The notes: generated by a model not told the origin, from the sequence alone. 64,000 nt of DNA from Takakia lepidozioides (GCA_030704615.1 CM060733.1:72664001-72728000); one strand, 5' to 3'; positions 43,390 to 56,937 are shown, counted from the first letter of the stretch. Numbers and translations are program-made.

Positions 43390-46300
43390 GTAGATGCATA
43401 TATTGGTATTTTTTTATTTTTTTTTCAGATCGTTACTGATCATAAGATAAGCGGTTTCGGCATTGTACTGCCAAAACAACTTAGTTTGTTAGTTATCTGG
43501 AAATCATTGGTGAAGCACGTAGGAAATTAGACAGTGTCTGCGACGACCATGGAGAGGAGCTCTGGCGTCAAGATGACCGTAGGAAGCTGCATCGACAGCA
43601 GGTTAGGCTGCCAATTCGGTACTAGAAATGACAAGGTAATCATGTCCAAACATTACAAGACAACTGTTCCAGTCCCAGATTGCGATCTCTCTTTTCTCCC
43701 GCCTTTCAAGTCCAGTAGGAACACACGGCGAGGAGCTTGGCAATTGGCGGAAGCGATGAAATATCGCAACAAAGCAAACGGCTGCATTGGAACGAGAGCA
43801 GGTCAGCATGACTTCAAACGGAGAAGCGTGGACTTGTTAGCGGTGCGGGACAACTAGAGGGGACTCCGGACAACCTATGACTCAGTGGCAGGGTCAAAGA
43901 CCCCAGAGCCACCACCAGGGATTTGATTTCCAAAATACAACAAAATCTTTACGTAGCAAAATTACGACGAATGGCGAAAGGTGCAACTTTGTACAACCGA
44001 TGGACCTGAGAATTTATAGGCTGATACAAGGTATGTAATTGTAGTTTGTCACCAAGTTTGGTAATTTATGGAGCAGAATAGCAATGGCACCAAATTATTG
44101 AGTCAACGGCACTCATGGGAGCCGATTATTTGAATTTTTACTTCTTGGATGGATGAAAAATCCTAAAATTCGCCTTGAGGTGTTGGATGGATGAAATGAC
44201 AACTCGTGCCAACTAGTCATCCAATTGGATGGATGAAAAGCCAGCTTTCATTGGCCTCTAAGACTTTTCATCCATGTTGAATATTATATTATAGATCCTC
44301 CAATGAAACAATAGTTTAATGAATATTTTCATTAGTTTATTAGGCTCAAAACAGTATAAAAGAGAGGCAAGGCCCCCCTTGTTTCTCACTTGTGCTTTCC
44401 TCTTGCTTTGTTTGTTGCTTTGTTTATTTCATGGGAGCTAGAGTTGGAATCTAGCCCCATTTTTGCTCGAGGAGCTTAAGTCCTAGCAAGTAGGAGCTCG
44501 GGCTTGCTAGTAGGGAGAGCCTTATTTTGTGGGAGCTAGAGTTGGAATCTAGCCCCACCCATTCTCGGCCATTGAGCCATTTGCTTTGCTATGAACAAGC
44601 AGCTCGGATTTTCAAGAGAAGGTCATGTGGAAGGTCTAAAATTTAGATCTGATTGTTGTCTTGTTGATTTGTATTTGTGTGAGCCAAGAGGGCCTTGGTC
44701 ACAACTAGGGGAGTGCGTGTGGCCCCCTGACTCATGTCCTAGAAAAGAGGAAGAGAGTTCAATTGTTTAAGCTCGAAAGGTTCGAATCTATAATATTTTG
44801 TTTTGTTTTGTTCTAACTAGCAAGAGGCTAGCTAGGCCACTGTCCATAAGGGACAACAGATTAAGGATAGGCCAGGGGCTGAAGGATACCGCTAACACCT
44901 CCCCAAAGAGGAAGGCACTAAGCCTTGGGCTAGGGGATTGGTTTTCTTTTTGTTTGTTTTGTTTATTTTGTTGTTTATCAGACCTGGCCCCCTCCACCAT
45001 AGCCCCGGGTAGGGCGTGGGGGGTAGTGGTTTAGCCAGGGAAGTCAATTGCCTATAGCCGGGGGTAAGCCATCTCAAGGCACCCCGGTGGCACGCTCTCC
45101 GCGCGGAGCTCGAGACAGGAGTTGACTCTAAGAGTGCATAGCAGGGAAACCGGGGCCCAGCCCAAACAGCCCCACGTGCTATATTTTTTTATTTTGTGGA
45201 TATAAGCCAGTCTTGTATTTTAAGGGGGGTCTCTCACCCTACACTATTTGATTTAATCTATACCTCCTTAAGGGGTTATTGTGTGCATGCTCCTTTGTTA
45301 GTGGTAGAAAAATTCAGTGCTTAGAATGAGAGAAAGCCTGGGTGGAGGCGGTTCAGCCTAGCCAGAGAGGAGTAGGCACGACCCACCAGGTTCAGCAGGA
45401 GAGGTAGAGGCAGCTAGAGACGGGGGTGGATCAAAAGTACATGTTTGTCTGATGTCACTCCATGGTGTAATACGTGCTGATGGTAGTACTGAGTAAGATG
45501 TACCAGACGGCCGAAAATTCAGCCAACCGACCTTCGATTGATTCGCAGACTATAGTGGCACAACGTGTCAGTCCCCCGCGGAGAGGATGACCGTTTCCAG
45601 AGAGGGGAACGCGCTGGAAGCCCTTAAATTAATATAGTTAAGACGGAATAGTCCCTGGTCCCACCATAGGTTGCCTTTGCGCCTCAAGAGGGCACGTTTT
45701 AAGAACTAACGAATGAACAAGGGGCTTCATTAGACAGATTCTGTACATCCGCGGCGGCGCAGCAGTTCCCCGTGACGGGGGGAACCTGTTTCCTGACGGC
45801 CCTGATATTCCCCGACGTTCCCTGAGGTTCCTGAGGGGTTCCCGCGATCTGATAGGGGCGATTTTAGCATCGTTGGGATTCCCCCACGACATTCTTCCTT
45901 GGGAGGTATATATATATATATATATATATATATTTTCGGATTTTTGAATTTATAAATATTTTCCTAATTTTCTTGAGAAAGAAATTCCCATATAAGAATT
46001 AAGACTTTTGATTGAACTTTTTGAGCTTATAAGAACTTGAGTGACTAAAGGGTGAATTGATTGACCCTTTTAACTTATTAAAGCTTGCATTTCTTATTAA
46101 CTTTCCTCAAGCTAAAGATAGGAATTGGAAAGGGACAAACTTAGCCCTTCTTGGGGAGAGCTGGGCTCAAGCCTCGGAGAAGGAGGGGCATTGGGAGAAG
46201 GAAGTGGAGTCCTCTCCTCCCTGGGTTCGGGAGGTGCTTTGTGAAGGGGTAAGATAGACCCCGGCTATAAGCGGCTTGGGAACCCAGGCAGTAGGTGTTA

Positions 46301-46587
46301 GTAATAAACAAGACTTGGAAGGGAGTTACGTTTAAAAGAAAAATCTAAAACCATAAACAAACCGTAGGACTACAACATGCAAATTGCCCTGTAGAGAAAA
46401 GCACATGAGCTTCTCTTTGCCGGTAGGATATTAGAATTGATAGTTTAGACCCTCGTGCCTGATGCGAACCCTGCACTAACCGTAGCCGGGTAGGCGGTTC
46501 ATTGAGCCCAACCTACACCGCGACTTACCACGACCCCACTAGGCTAGTATGTCGTCGCCCTGACCGCGTGCGCTCAGGGCTCGTCAA
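43390..46587 (+). mobile_element. Element N, copy 1: 3.2-kb non-coding insertion in element E
   Basis: It starts TGTAGATGCATATATTGG and ends CTCGTCAA, counting one base of the target. CAGTT flanks both sides. Removing it and one target copy restores one continuous reading frame in the pol leader of E, which proves it is an insertion. An inverted partner lies at 47569-51272. No coding frame is supported inside. It contains a TATA microsatellite (45907-45933), repeated GGATGGATGAAA words near 44150-44280, and a TATA-like GTATAAAAGAG near 44353. With a 4-5 bp target it could be a large solo LTR, or a LARD-like element. Confidence 0.7.
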
Positions 46588-46592
46588 CAGTT
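46588..46592. repeat. Target duplication, right
   Basis: CAGTT, matching 43385-43389. Confidence 0.75.
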
Positions 46593-46870
46593 CCTGACTC
46601 ATAGTTATCTTGGCACGCAAACTGTGCCAACAGATCTTTTCTTCATCACCTCCCTTGGGTGTGAGTTGATTCACCCGGTTGACACAGACACTTATCTTTT
46701 CCTTCTCTTCATGCGTAGTGACCAGGTTCCAATCATGGAAATCATCTTCTATCTCTGAGCCTATGTTTACCAGCTCACCCTCCTTGGCCTTGGCATAGGT
46801 CCTTGGATCACAGATGATGCCAACTTTGTGGGTATTTCTTTCTCAAGCAGGTCAGACCTTGGGGTGAGTG
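46588..46870 (-). pseudogene. Pol leader of element E, upstream of RT
   Basis: An open minus-strand frame with TYAKAKEGELVNIG, DDFHDWNLVTTHEEKEKI and RVNQLTPKGGDEEKIC. It leads in phase into the RT entry that resumes at 43389 beyond the insertion. It corresponds to the spacer between protease and RT. No domain is recognised. Confidence 0.65.
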
Positions 46871-47568
46871 CAGGCTAAGGTGGCTTAATTTGGACGTCAC
46901 ACTGCAGTTTTTCAGTGAGTTCCCTTCGTATTATCTGTAACATTGTGCAAATAAATTTATCTTCATCCCAAATGAAATTGAATGTTGCTAGCCATCTACC
47001 ATACATGTTGCTATGACTATTTTACAAGTTAGATGATTTTTCATGGAGCTATGGACTTTTTAGGACTTGCACTCTGGGCCGTCACATTCCTAGTTTGTCC
47101 ACAATTGGACGAATAATATTTTTAATAAAAAAAATCTCAAATATTTAGGATGGATCCCTTTATTAAAATGTTAGGCATATCTTATCTATCAATGTAAAAA
47201 TATATTTAAAAAAAAAGCATAATTAATTTTTTGTCCATGGACTTTCGTGGAGGTCACATCTGTCGTTTTGAACCACCTGATCCTGCACTCACCCCTTGAT
47301 CCTCTAGTACCGCTTCTTCCTCCTCCATCAATTGGAGGACAGCCTCACTCACCTGTTTTCCACACTCCTAAAGTGCTGCTTCATCTTCATCCATCTCCTC
47401 AGAGGCACTGTGTTAGTCATCATCATCAGAAGCATAACATTTTTTTTTTCTTGAAATTATCACCATTGTTCCTTCCCTCCTCAATGTTCAGCAAGCAAGC
47501 GGCTGCTGTTAGGTTCATGATGTTTCCATAACTGCAACCTTCCTGTAATTGTACATCACTGGCACTCT
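46871..47568. other. Spacer between the two N copies, no gene recognised
   Basis: This is probably more of element E or its flank, AT-rich in the middle (47100-47235). No protease motif was found. Confidence 0.5.
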
Positions 47569-50500
47569 TTGACGAGCCCTGAGCGCGCGCGGTCAAGGTG
47601 ACGGCATATTAGCTAGGGGGGTCGTGGTAAGTTGCGGTGTAGGTTGGGCTCACTGAACCGCCTACCCGACTGCGGTTAGTGCAGGGGGTCCGTGGTCGTA
47701 CATGATGGCTATGATCACTATTTAAGTCCTACCGACAAAGAGAAGTTATGTACTCCTCTTCACAGGGCGAGTTTGCGTTTCTAAGTCCTACGGTATTCTA
47801 CAATCTACTCAGTGACTGCCTTCCAAGTATTTTGTTTTATTGTCTAATTCCTATCGCCTAGGCCCTCGAGCCGCCTCGAGCCGCCTATAGCCGGGATATG
47901 TTTTAATCCCTTCACAAGGCACCTGCCGAGCCTAGGAAGAAGAGGGAAAATCTTCCTCTCCCAATGCCCCTCCTTCACCGAGTGCCTGAGTTCAAGTCAC
48001 TTCTTCTGATGGAAGGGCCAACTCTTCCTACCCCAGTGCCTAGAATACTTTGTTTTAGCAAAGGAGTGGCCAAAATACCTATCATAATCCAATAGGTTCA
48101 CCAAGTTCAATAAGGTGACTCAGCCACTTAAATCAATAAGTTCAATCAGTTTAATAAACGCCCCTCATGCTATAACTTGCACCACGTGCATCTATCCTAT
48201 TTAAGCAATTTTGCACATCAGAAATGCTGGAAAATACAAAAAAATTAAGAAAATCTGGAAAAATACCTCCCCTATGGGAAATCATGTGGGGAATCCAAAG
48301 ATGCCCTTGGCGCATAGAAATGCCCTCGGGAACCCCGTGGGAACCAGTGAGAACCGAGGAACGTCTGGAAACCTTTCCCTGCCGCGGGGAATTGCGCCGC
48401 GGCCATATCGGATGAATGAATCTCGTTGAGAATTCATCCCTGCCACTACATTCGTTAGTCCAAAACATGCAGGCGTAAATAATAAAATAAACACTTGTGG
48501 GTCCAAGCCAGATTTCACCCCTTTACATTATTTTAAGACGCTGGTGTGCTTTCCCTCCGTGGAAAAAGTCATCATCTACCTTGGGCTCTGACACAATGGC
48601 TCACTGTAGCCGAGTTTTAGGACAGAGTACTTTATCTCATCCCTTGTCTCCGCCTCTAGCTCACAGCTCACAGATCCGCTCGGCTCTCTCTTGGAGTCAT
48701 AAGAACGCTCCCCTCCAAGGCTACGTCCTCCCAAAATCCTAGATTTTATCTACCTCCGGCGCCTTAGATAATGGCTCCTAACCTTTAGAGGGGTCTAAAT
48801 TGAATCTAATAGCTAAAGGTAAGAATACCCCCCTTTAAGGGAATTTGCAGACGCATTGCCCGCAGGATAAAACGCCCCCGCCACGTGGCGGGGCGCAGAT
48901 CCGCGCGTAGTTGTCCAAACCGTGGACTGTTGCGGTTAAAGCCGGCGTCCGCCGGTCCGTCTCAACTCTTGGTTATCCCGCGGGTAAAGACCCGCACCCT
49001 GCTCGCACGCTTCAGGGACTCACGCCTGAGCCACGCGGCTGATGTACTTGATCTCAGTATGACTTAAGGTCAGCGCTGGGGCCCCGCTCCCCGTACGTCG
49101 TGGCTGGGCCACGGCTACCTCCACGTTTTAAGTAATCAAGTGCCTATTCTCTAGGCGCAACACCCGGGCTGCTCGCGACTTTGGGGCAACTGTTGTTAAG
49201 CAAATTTAGCCCGCCCAAACCCCAAGACAATAAAATAACAACCCACCTTCCCCTAGGCCTCCATGGCTTGCTTGTGGGGGGGGGGATTAGCCATAGTGGC
49301 CTTATAGTGGCCTTATATTATAGATCTAGCCTGCTGGCCTTCCTTTTCCAAAGCTGGCTATATTCCAAATTAGTAACAAAAAACACAAAGATTCATTCTT
49401 CAAACAAATCAAATACAAGCCTCTATTGGTATTCTTTCCAATAGGCTATGGGGTTCTTCCCCTTGTCAATTATAGACATGAAATAGTGGGACTCCACAAT
49501 GCATACTCCTCTTTTGAGGGACTAAATCAGATTTTCAACTTCAAGTTTTGTTTGGAAAATAAATGAATCACATACATAAATGGTGAAATGGTAAGATGGG
49601 ATCAACATTTCAATGCGAGAGTGCTTGGGATGCTCTATCGACTGAAGTAATGGTACTCTATGCGGTCTTCACTTGGGCTCTCGTCCATAAGTCCATACCA
49701 ACCTCTCATACTCGTCCTCAAGTCACTTTCCTCCACATGAAATTGCCCTCTTCCTTCACAAATGGAAATGGTTCAAAGGCCCACAAAATGACAATGGCCG
49801 AAAGGCCCACAAGCTAGGCCTCTTGCCTTAGCTCACAAGAATTCTACCTAACTAGGGAACTTCAAGCTCCACTCCCTAGGATCTAGCCCCTTCTCAAGCC
49901 ACAACTAGCAAGCACTACAACAAGAGGAAACTAAGCAAATGAGCTAGATGAGAAGCAAGATGAAGAACTAGATGAAGAGCAAGAGAAGCCTTGCTCCTCT
50001 TTTATACTATTTTTGAGCCTAATAAACTAATGAAAAATATTCATTAAACTATTGTTTCCTTGGAGGATCTATAATATAATATTAAACATGGATGAAAAGT
50101 CTTAGAGGCAAATGAAAGCTGGCTTTTCATCCATCCAATTGGATGACCAGTTGGCACGAGTTATCATTTCATCCATCCAGCTCCTCCAGGCGAATTTCAG
50201 GATTTTTCATCCATCCAAGAAGTAGAAATTCAAATAATCGGCTCCCGTGAGTGCCGTCGACTCAATAATTTGGCACTGTTGCTAATTAGCTTCATAAATC
50301 TCCAAATTTGGTGAAAAACTACAATTATGGGTGCACTTACACCATAGAAAGTAGGATTTTTCAACATATAACACTCATTCACTTTTTTCTATTGTAATAT
50401 TCTACATAGTATAAAAACAAAACAATAAAAGAGATATAACATACATGGATGTAACATCTAAATAGGTCAACTGTGGGTGGGGCCGAACATAAAAACACGT

Positions 50501-51272
50501 GTGGGCACATACTTTGATTTTGGAGAGTGAATTTATTGCTGCCCCTCATTGATCAAGTGACAATTTCACTAGAAATCAACGTCAATGCAGATGCAGGGAA
50601 ATTTTACCTCCACTGACAGCCACAAAATGTGAAAATCCACCACATTTGGAGCCATCCAATTCCACTATCCTTGTAGATAGAGAAAATATGTTTGGGCGAC
50701 ACAAAGATTTTGTGATATTTTTGGAAATCAAATCCCTGGTGATGGCTCTGGGGTCTTTGACCCTGCTACTGACTCATAGGTTGTCCGGAGTCCCCTCTAG
50801 TTGTCCCGCACCATTAACAAGTCCACGCTTTGCCATTTGAAGTCGTCCTGACCTGCTGTCATTCCGATGCAGCCATTTGCTTTGTTGCAATATTTCGTCG
50901 CTGTACATGTCGCTTCCACCAATTGCAAAGCTCCTCGTCGTGTGTTCCTACTGGACTTGAAAGGCAGGAGAAAAGAGAGATCGCAATCTGGGACTGGAAC
51001 AGTCGTCCTGTATTGTTTGAACATGATTACCTTGCCGTTTCTGGTACCAAATTGGCAGCCTAATCTGCTGTCAATGCAGCTTCCTACAAGCATCTTGACG
51101 CCAGAGTCCCTCTCCATGGTCGTCGCAGACACTGTCTAATTTCCTACGTGCTTTACCAACGATTTCCAGACAACTAACAAACTAACCTGTTTTGGCAGTA
51201 CAATGCCAAAACCGCTTGTCTTATGATAAAAAACGATCTGAAAAGAAAAGTGTACCAATATATGCATCTACA
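47569..51272 (-). mobile_element. Element N, copy 2, inverted
   Basis: On the minus strand it is colinear with 43390-46587, from TGTAGATGCATATATTGG (51272 leftwards) to CTCGTCAA (47569). The outer 550 bp are very similar. The middle is diverged but alignable, with shared words such as ACTAACGAATG. It carries an extra block of about 350 bp at 50345-50700, absent from copy 1. No target duplication was found on its flanks. Confidence 0.7.
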
Positions 51273-52929
51273 TATATGGCGACCAATGGGGAACACTCGT
51301 CCCGAGTGTAAGAGAATCCAGGATCTCTGGTTCGTAAAATCCCCCTATTAGGGTATCATTGATATCCCTTGGAGTCAACGACTCCCTTGAGTAACATGAA
51401 AAAAATGAAGAATAACTCCCTTTAAGCTCTTCCTCCTCGGAAAGATTTTGAGTCTTCCGGAAGAGAGGAGGAAATAAAAGCAAAAGCCAAAAAATGTTTC
51501 AAAACCACCCAACTCGCCCTCTTCGGAGAGAGTTGGAGTTCCCAGTTAAAAAAATACTTCAAAACCGCCATTCTCCCCCACCGGACTGGGTTCGAATCCC
51601 CTAGATGATGTAAGAGAGATATGCGCGGTGCAAATTGATGATTCTACTCTAAAATAGCCTTGGAAGGACTTTGGTTCTACCCTATTTGACATGGCTTGTA
51701 GGGACCTCTCTTGGTTTTGCATAGCTCATGGTAAATCGCTCAATGCGAACTACGACCTCGACTCGAATCCGGAAGGGTCTAAAAGCTCCTAAACATGATG
51801 CTTCTGGGAGTCCTAATTCTTGGCTCCTGTAACAACAGAAAAGACTGGATACCCGAGGACCCTACCCATGAAATAGACGCACCATTTCTAACTACAATCT
51901 AACTATGTTCATGACTCGCAGGGACCTCTCATGGATTTCGCAGAACTCATGATGAGATTTTTGACCTAAGAAACGATTGGATCCATTCTGAACCTCAGAG
52001 GACCATACTCTGGAACACGTATCATTCTATCTGAAGAGATCATAGACCCTTCTGGGTTTTCCTGTGCCGGACGCCCTTCACTCATGTGAGGGGAGCAGCA
52101 ACCACTGCTCTACAACTCACATTTTACCCCCTCACTGCTTTTGACTTTTCTCTCACTTCGAGGAATGCTGCAGCGGGGTAAGGTGAAAATGACAAAAGGT
52201 TTAAGGTTAGAATCCCCGTGCGGGAAGTCGTTGTGCTCCATGCAGGGAGCATCAGTATATTGCAGAATGCTTGATACAACAAGCATTTACTTTTTCTCGA
52301 GATATGCTTAAGCAGACACATATATACTCTGTGATAGAAACAAATGATGATCGATAGTGTGCATTGAACAAGAGTGCATATATTAGCCAACCCATTGTTC
52401 CAATTCCTGCACCTGTGGTTCTTCACTTAGTGAAGAAAAAAAAAAACTCACAACACGTGATTAGTAACGAAGAGGTATGAAGTCTTCTACTTGGCAATTG
52501 GATGGTCATAGCTTTCATAGCTTATGCCATATCAAACAGATTCTAATTCTACAATGTGGGTTAGAATACTGCACTCTATGTGCCCCGCATCCCAAGGTCT
52601 CTCCTGGATTCCAATAACTACCCAAAAATTCACTCTGGAGAACAAATCACCTCTTTAATGCAAATGCGTTGCCCCGCATCCCAAGATCTATCCTTGGAAC
52701 TCCAAGAAAGGGTGTTCAATAACCTACTTGGGTAAGAGCCATACCGACTTCTTCCCATTGGAGAAGTTTCATTGGATTATTGCAACTTAGTTGCCCCGCA
52801 CTCCACCTCGTTGTGGAGCTCCAATAACCAATGAGTCAATGGATAGGAAATACCAACATTTCCTTCCGACAAACCGGGAGAAATCCTAAAGATCTCTCCC
52901 TTAATGGGGGAATAGTTCATTGGTTACTA
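51273..52929. other. Downstream flank of element D, with degenerate repeats
   Basis: No gene. Three copies of a unit starting TGCCCCGCA lie near 52580, 52670 and 52792. A second repeated phrase, GGGACCTCTC, lies at 51703 and 51918. Given its place after the integrase end of D, part of this may be the D 3' region or LTR. Confidence 0.45.
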
Positions 52930-53993
52930 GAACTCACATGTAGTAGTGCTTGCACCGAACACCGTTCACCGGGTTGGGGAACTCCACTCCCCTCAGTATC
53001 TCTAGCTGTAATGAGCCGTTGTCAAAAACTGTCTTGACGAGATAGGGACTCATCCAGTATGAGTCGAACTTGGCTTTGAACTCCTCGTTCCGACTGTCGA
53101 ATAATAGTACAAGATCTCCTGCATCGAAGATTCTCTTTTTGCGCTTAGCATCAAAGCGAGCCTTCCTTCGTCATTGCACTGCCTCAATGTGTTGAGCTAC
53201 TGCTTGTCGGAGTTCATCCAATCCTTCCAACATCTCAAGTCGTTCCTTTAATGACTCGGATGTCGCCAACCGTTCGGGAATGGCTAATCGTAGAGATGGG
53301 ATTTATATCTCGATTGGCATGATGGACTCTACCCCATAAACCAATGAAAAGGGGGTATGTCGAGTAGTTACCTTACGGGTCGTGCGAAATGCCCACAAGG
53401 CCGAAATCAACTTGGTGTCCCAATCCCTCTTGTGCTCCCTGATTGTTTTGGAGAGAATGTTGCACAGGGTTTGGTTGGCGCGCTCCACCTGCCCACTCGT
53501 TTGTGGATGATAAGGGGTCGCCTTACGATGTTTGATGGAAAATGCCACCATCATTTCCTCGATGACGTCGTTGATGAGTGAGATCCTCTGTCACTCACTG
53601 TTTCTTTTGGGCATCCGAATCGGGAAATGATATATTCATAAATGAAAGAGGCGGTTACCTGTGCGTTGGCCCTCTTAACTGCCTTGGCTTCTGCCCACTT
53701 GGTCAGATACTCAGTGGCTACAATGATGTAGCGATTTTGTCGACTCGATGCAGGGTGCACCTCCCCTACATAGTCGATCCCCCACTTCTCAAACGGAGCA
53801 AGGGGGAGAGTGGGAACTAACGGCATTCCGAGCCTGTTATCCCGCTTGGCGTACCTCTAACAATAGTCGCATTTTTGCACATGCATGTGCGCATCTTTGA
53901 ACATGGAGGGCCAGTAGTATCCTGCCCTTAAAGCCTTCTGCACTGTGAGCCGCCCTGCAAAATGTCCTCCGCACATGCTATCATGGGCTGACT
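52930..53993 (-). pseudogene. Integrase of element D
   Basis: The HHCC finger is spread over a shifted frame (GGHFAGR, then VQKCDYC). The core shows GIDYVGEV (Asp), ETVSDRGSH (Asp) and SGQVERANQTL (Glu). The C-terminal part includes GDLVLLFD in a third frame and a final EFPNPVNG block before 52935. The catalytic triad is visible, but at least three frame breaks prevent a product. Confidence 0.85.
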
Positions 53994-54758
53994 CTAAAAT
54001 CTCGGGGTGACGCATCGCCTCAAGAGTCCATCCAATCCCCTTCTATAAAGTTGCCCTCCCACAAGAGCAAACTTCATGCTGCGTAGTCGAAGCCTCCGTC
54101 GCATATGTCGATCCAATCTTGGGGGAAATTCCAGGGTGCTCAAATACTGAGCTATATGCTCATACCATGGAGGGACGGTCTCTATAGAGAATAAGAATGT
54201 ATCCGGAAAATCATCGTCAATAGGCTCGTCTCCTGTTTTCTCCGATAATCGGGAAAGGTGATTGGCCTGAGCATTAAGCCTTCCGGGCTTGTAGTCGAAT
54301 TCCTGAAGCAGATTAACCCACCTGGCTATTCTTCCCGTCAAATCGGGCTTGCTGATCAGGTATCGTAATGTCATGTGATCAACGAAAAATATGAAAGGTG
54401 TCTCCAACAAATATTGCCGATACTTCTTTATGGTAGAAATCATTCCCAGAGCCTCCCGCTCCGTGGTGTTATACCTCGTTTCGGCGAATGTCAGCTGTCG
54501 ACTGGCGAAGGATATCGGATGATCATGGCCATCAGCATCTTGTTGGCAAAGGGCACAGCCAGCTACGGCCACCGCCAAAGCATCAACGTAAACATGGAAA
54601 GGCCTGTTCCAGTCGGGAGCTGCCAAAACGGGAGCGGACACCAAACGCTGCTTGAGTGTCTCGAAAGACTCCTGACACCCTGTAATATCCCAGGAAAATA
54701 CCTGGTTCTTCTTCAATAATCGAGTCAGAGGTAAGGCCTCTGTTGCATACTTGTCCAT
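53994..54758 (-). pseudogene. RNase H of element D
   Basis: An uninterrupted frame: YVDALAVAVAGCAL (the first Asp is followed by Ala rather than the usual Ala-Ser), TEREALGMISTIKKY with the Glu, FFVDHMTLRYL, and AQANHLSRL as the end mark. The C-terminal part leads to the integrase finger. Confidence 0.85.
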
Positions 54759-55393
54759 AAATTTCCTATACTACCCTATGTGGCCAAGGAACCCTTTCAC
54801 CTTAGGTGATGTCTCTGGTGCAGGAAGTTTGACTATGGCGCTCACCTTTGTTGGATCTGTCGCCACGCCATCTTTGGACACTATGTGCCCCAGTAGCAGT
54901 CCATGTGTGATTGCAAACACGCACTTCATTGGGTTGAGAGAGATCCCATTCTCCCTGCACCGGATGAAGCACTCCCGTAATGCTGCAACGTGATCTTTTG
55001 CATCCCCATTGCAACAAAAGTCATCTAAGAAGATGACCAAATTCCTTCTCACGATATCTGAGAAGACATACGTCATGACCATTTGAAATGTCAGGGGTGC
55101 GTTGCACAGGCCGAAGGACATAGGTGTATAGGCAAATGTGCCCCATGGTGAAGTAAAGGTGGTTTTTAACACGTCCTTTGGTCAATCAACACCTGATTGT
55201 ACCCTGAAAATCCATCCATGAAAGAGTAGAGCTCCTTCCCTGCTACTTCTTTCACCAAAGTATCTATGAATGGCAAGGGAAAATGATCATTGTGTGTTAC
55301 CTTGTTAAGGGGGCGGAAGTCCACGCATACCCTTAGGCCTCCATTCTTTTTTCGGACGATCACCATTGGAGACACCCATGCTGATGTTTCCAC
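54759..55393 (-). pseudogene. Reverse transcriptase of element D
   Basis: AWVSPMVIVRKKNGGLRVCV, then SFMDGFSGYNQV, MSFGLCNAPLTF, and the catalytic box FLDDF with both Asp present. A shift lies near 55170. The thumb block with VKGFLGHIG ends at about 54771, with a stop before RNase H. Confidence 0.88.
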
Positions 55394-56243
55394 CGGGAAG
55401 AATTTCTGCGGCTAGCAGTTTTTCAATATCTGCTTTAATGAGCATTGCTAAGTTGGGGTTCACCCTTCTCTCTCGTTGTCGTCTTGGGGTAGCTCCCGGA
55501 ATCAGGGGAATGGAATGCATTGCCACGTAAGAAGGCATTCCCTTCAATTCAGTGTAGGACCATGCAAAGATGTCCCAAAATTTCTTGAACAGTGCCTGAT
55601 ACTCCAAGGCCTGCTCTGTTGTCAGGTGGGCCCCCACCTTCACCATCTTTGGTGACTCTCCTCCAACTGCCATGTCAATCAACTGCGTTGTTGGTTTAGA
55701 TGTGAAACACAACATTGGTTCAAATTGAGATTTGTTTGATCCCTGCTGCAAATAAGGAATGTAGGGGGCGCTATGTTTCTTGACATCCCTTTCTAGGTCG
55801 ACCTCCTCTACAATTCTCATATCCAGAATCTCGTCGTTTACCTCCTGAGGAATCTCCAGTTCCTGTAGACCAATCCATTCGGCGGATATGGAAAAAAGTT
55901 CGGTCAACAGCTCGAACTCCGGAAGTGCCTCGGTTGATACCGAGTGTACCATCACTTCCCTACTTTGGTTTTTTCCGAACAACCAGGCGATGCAGTCTGT
56001 ATCAGACTCGCATTCATATAATCCCGGTCCTAGGGACTTGACTGCGTCCACTAGTCCTACCTTCTTTCGCTTAACCTCCCTGTGAGGCGCAGTAGTTGTT
56101 GCTAAGACTCGGTGGGCGTGTGAGGTGGGGAAGAGCTCTCCCTCTGACCACAAATTCTCCTCACTCAAGTCTGCAGATTCCTCTTCAGAGCGGGCAGTTG
56201 CAGGATTGGGTGGATCAAAAGCGGCACATGTTGAGTCCACAAG
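55394..56243 (-). pseudogene. Pre-RT spacer of element D
   Basis: A long open frame with a Ser/Glu-rich head, a short DCIAWLFGK patch and an acidic middle. It ends in YQALFKKFWDIFAWSYTELK, then MHSIPLIPGA, the standard lead-in to a plant Ty3/gypsy RT. The protease motif was not seen, so the 5' part is truncated at about 56243. A frameshift near 55400 moves the RT to the next frame. Confidence 0.75.
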
Positions 56244-56937
56244 AAGTCCATGGAATTTTTTTTTGTTGAGTCTATTGCTTTCAGTTTATTTTTAAGAGAT
56301 AGATAGTAGTATACATAACATTTTTAGTAAAGAGTCCCTCCTCAAATATTGAAAACATTCTTTACTAGATATCTTAATCTTTAATTTGAAAAAACATTTA
56401 AACGTCAAAATGTAGAGTTTACAACCACTTGTCCATATACCACCTGGAACCTCTAGATTACAGGTTTGTATGCCTTTTTAGTAAAAGACAACACCTCAAA
56501 AACCCAAAACATAAGATGCTATGGACTAGAGCAAATCAACCTGTTTTTATGTGCAAAATAGTCCATAGCTCTCAATTCCTAAGATAACTAGTCCATATAA
56601 AAGTGGATTTGGGTTGGATTTAAAAATGGCACCCCTAGTGTGTTTTCCTTTGTGCCAGTGTATGAGTGTACATGATGTTTCAGTCCATAAGATTTTATGT
56701 GTAACATCTGCACTTCACAGTAATCAACTTTAAAAGTCCATGGCTCTCTGGTACATGATTGTTTTTGCAATCTAACAATTGGTACACATACCTATTGTAG
56801 TTAGAAACCCTATACCATATAAATTTAGATGAAATATTGAGTTGTTGGACCAATATGGGTAAAACCATGGAGGGAGGTCACTGCAGAAACTGCCATGTTA
56901 CACAAAAACTGAGACACCACCTGGAAACAGAGGATCC
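56244..56937. other. Intergenic, AT-rich, no gene recognised
   Basis: No domain-bearing frame or repeat structure was seen. Confidence 0.5.

Larger units (their letters stand above)
52930..56243 (-). mobile_element. Element D: Ty3/gypsy pol, non-chromodomain, LTRs not found
   Basis: On the minus strand this reads pre-RT spacer, RT, RNase H, integrase. It differs from C1, E, G and R in sequence. No gag, protease or LTR was recognised. Frameshifts and stops occur between all domains. Confidence 0.88.

Noticed and set aside
43389-51272. A single foldback transposon spanning both N copies
   Set aside because: The left copy alone has a target duplication and interrupts a continuous pol frame, so two separate insertions fit better.
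51580-51605. tRNA-like B box GGTTCGAATCC
   Set aside because: No A box at the right distance and no foldable acceptor or anticodon arm. A similar isolated word at 44769 fails for the same reasons.
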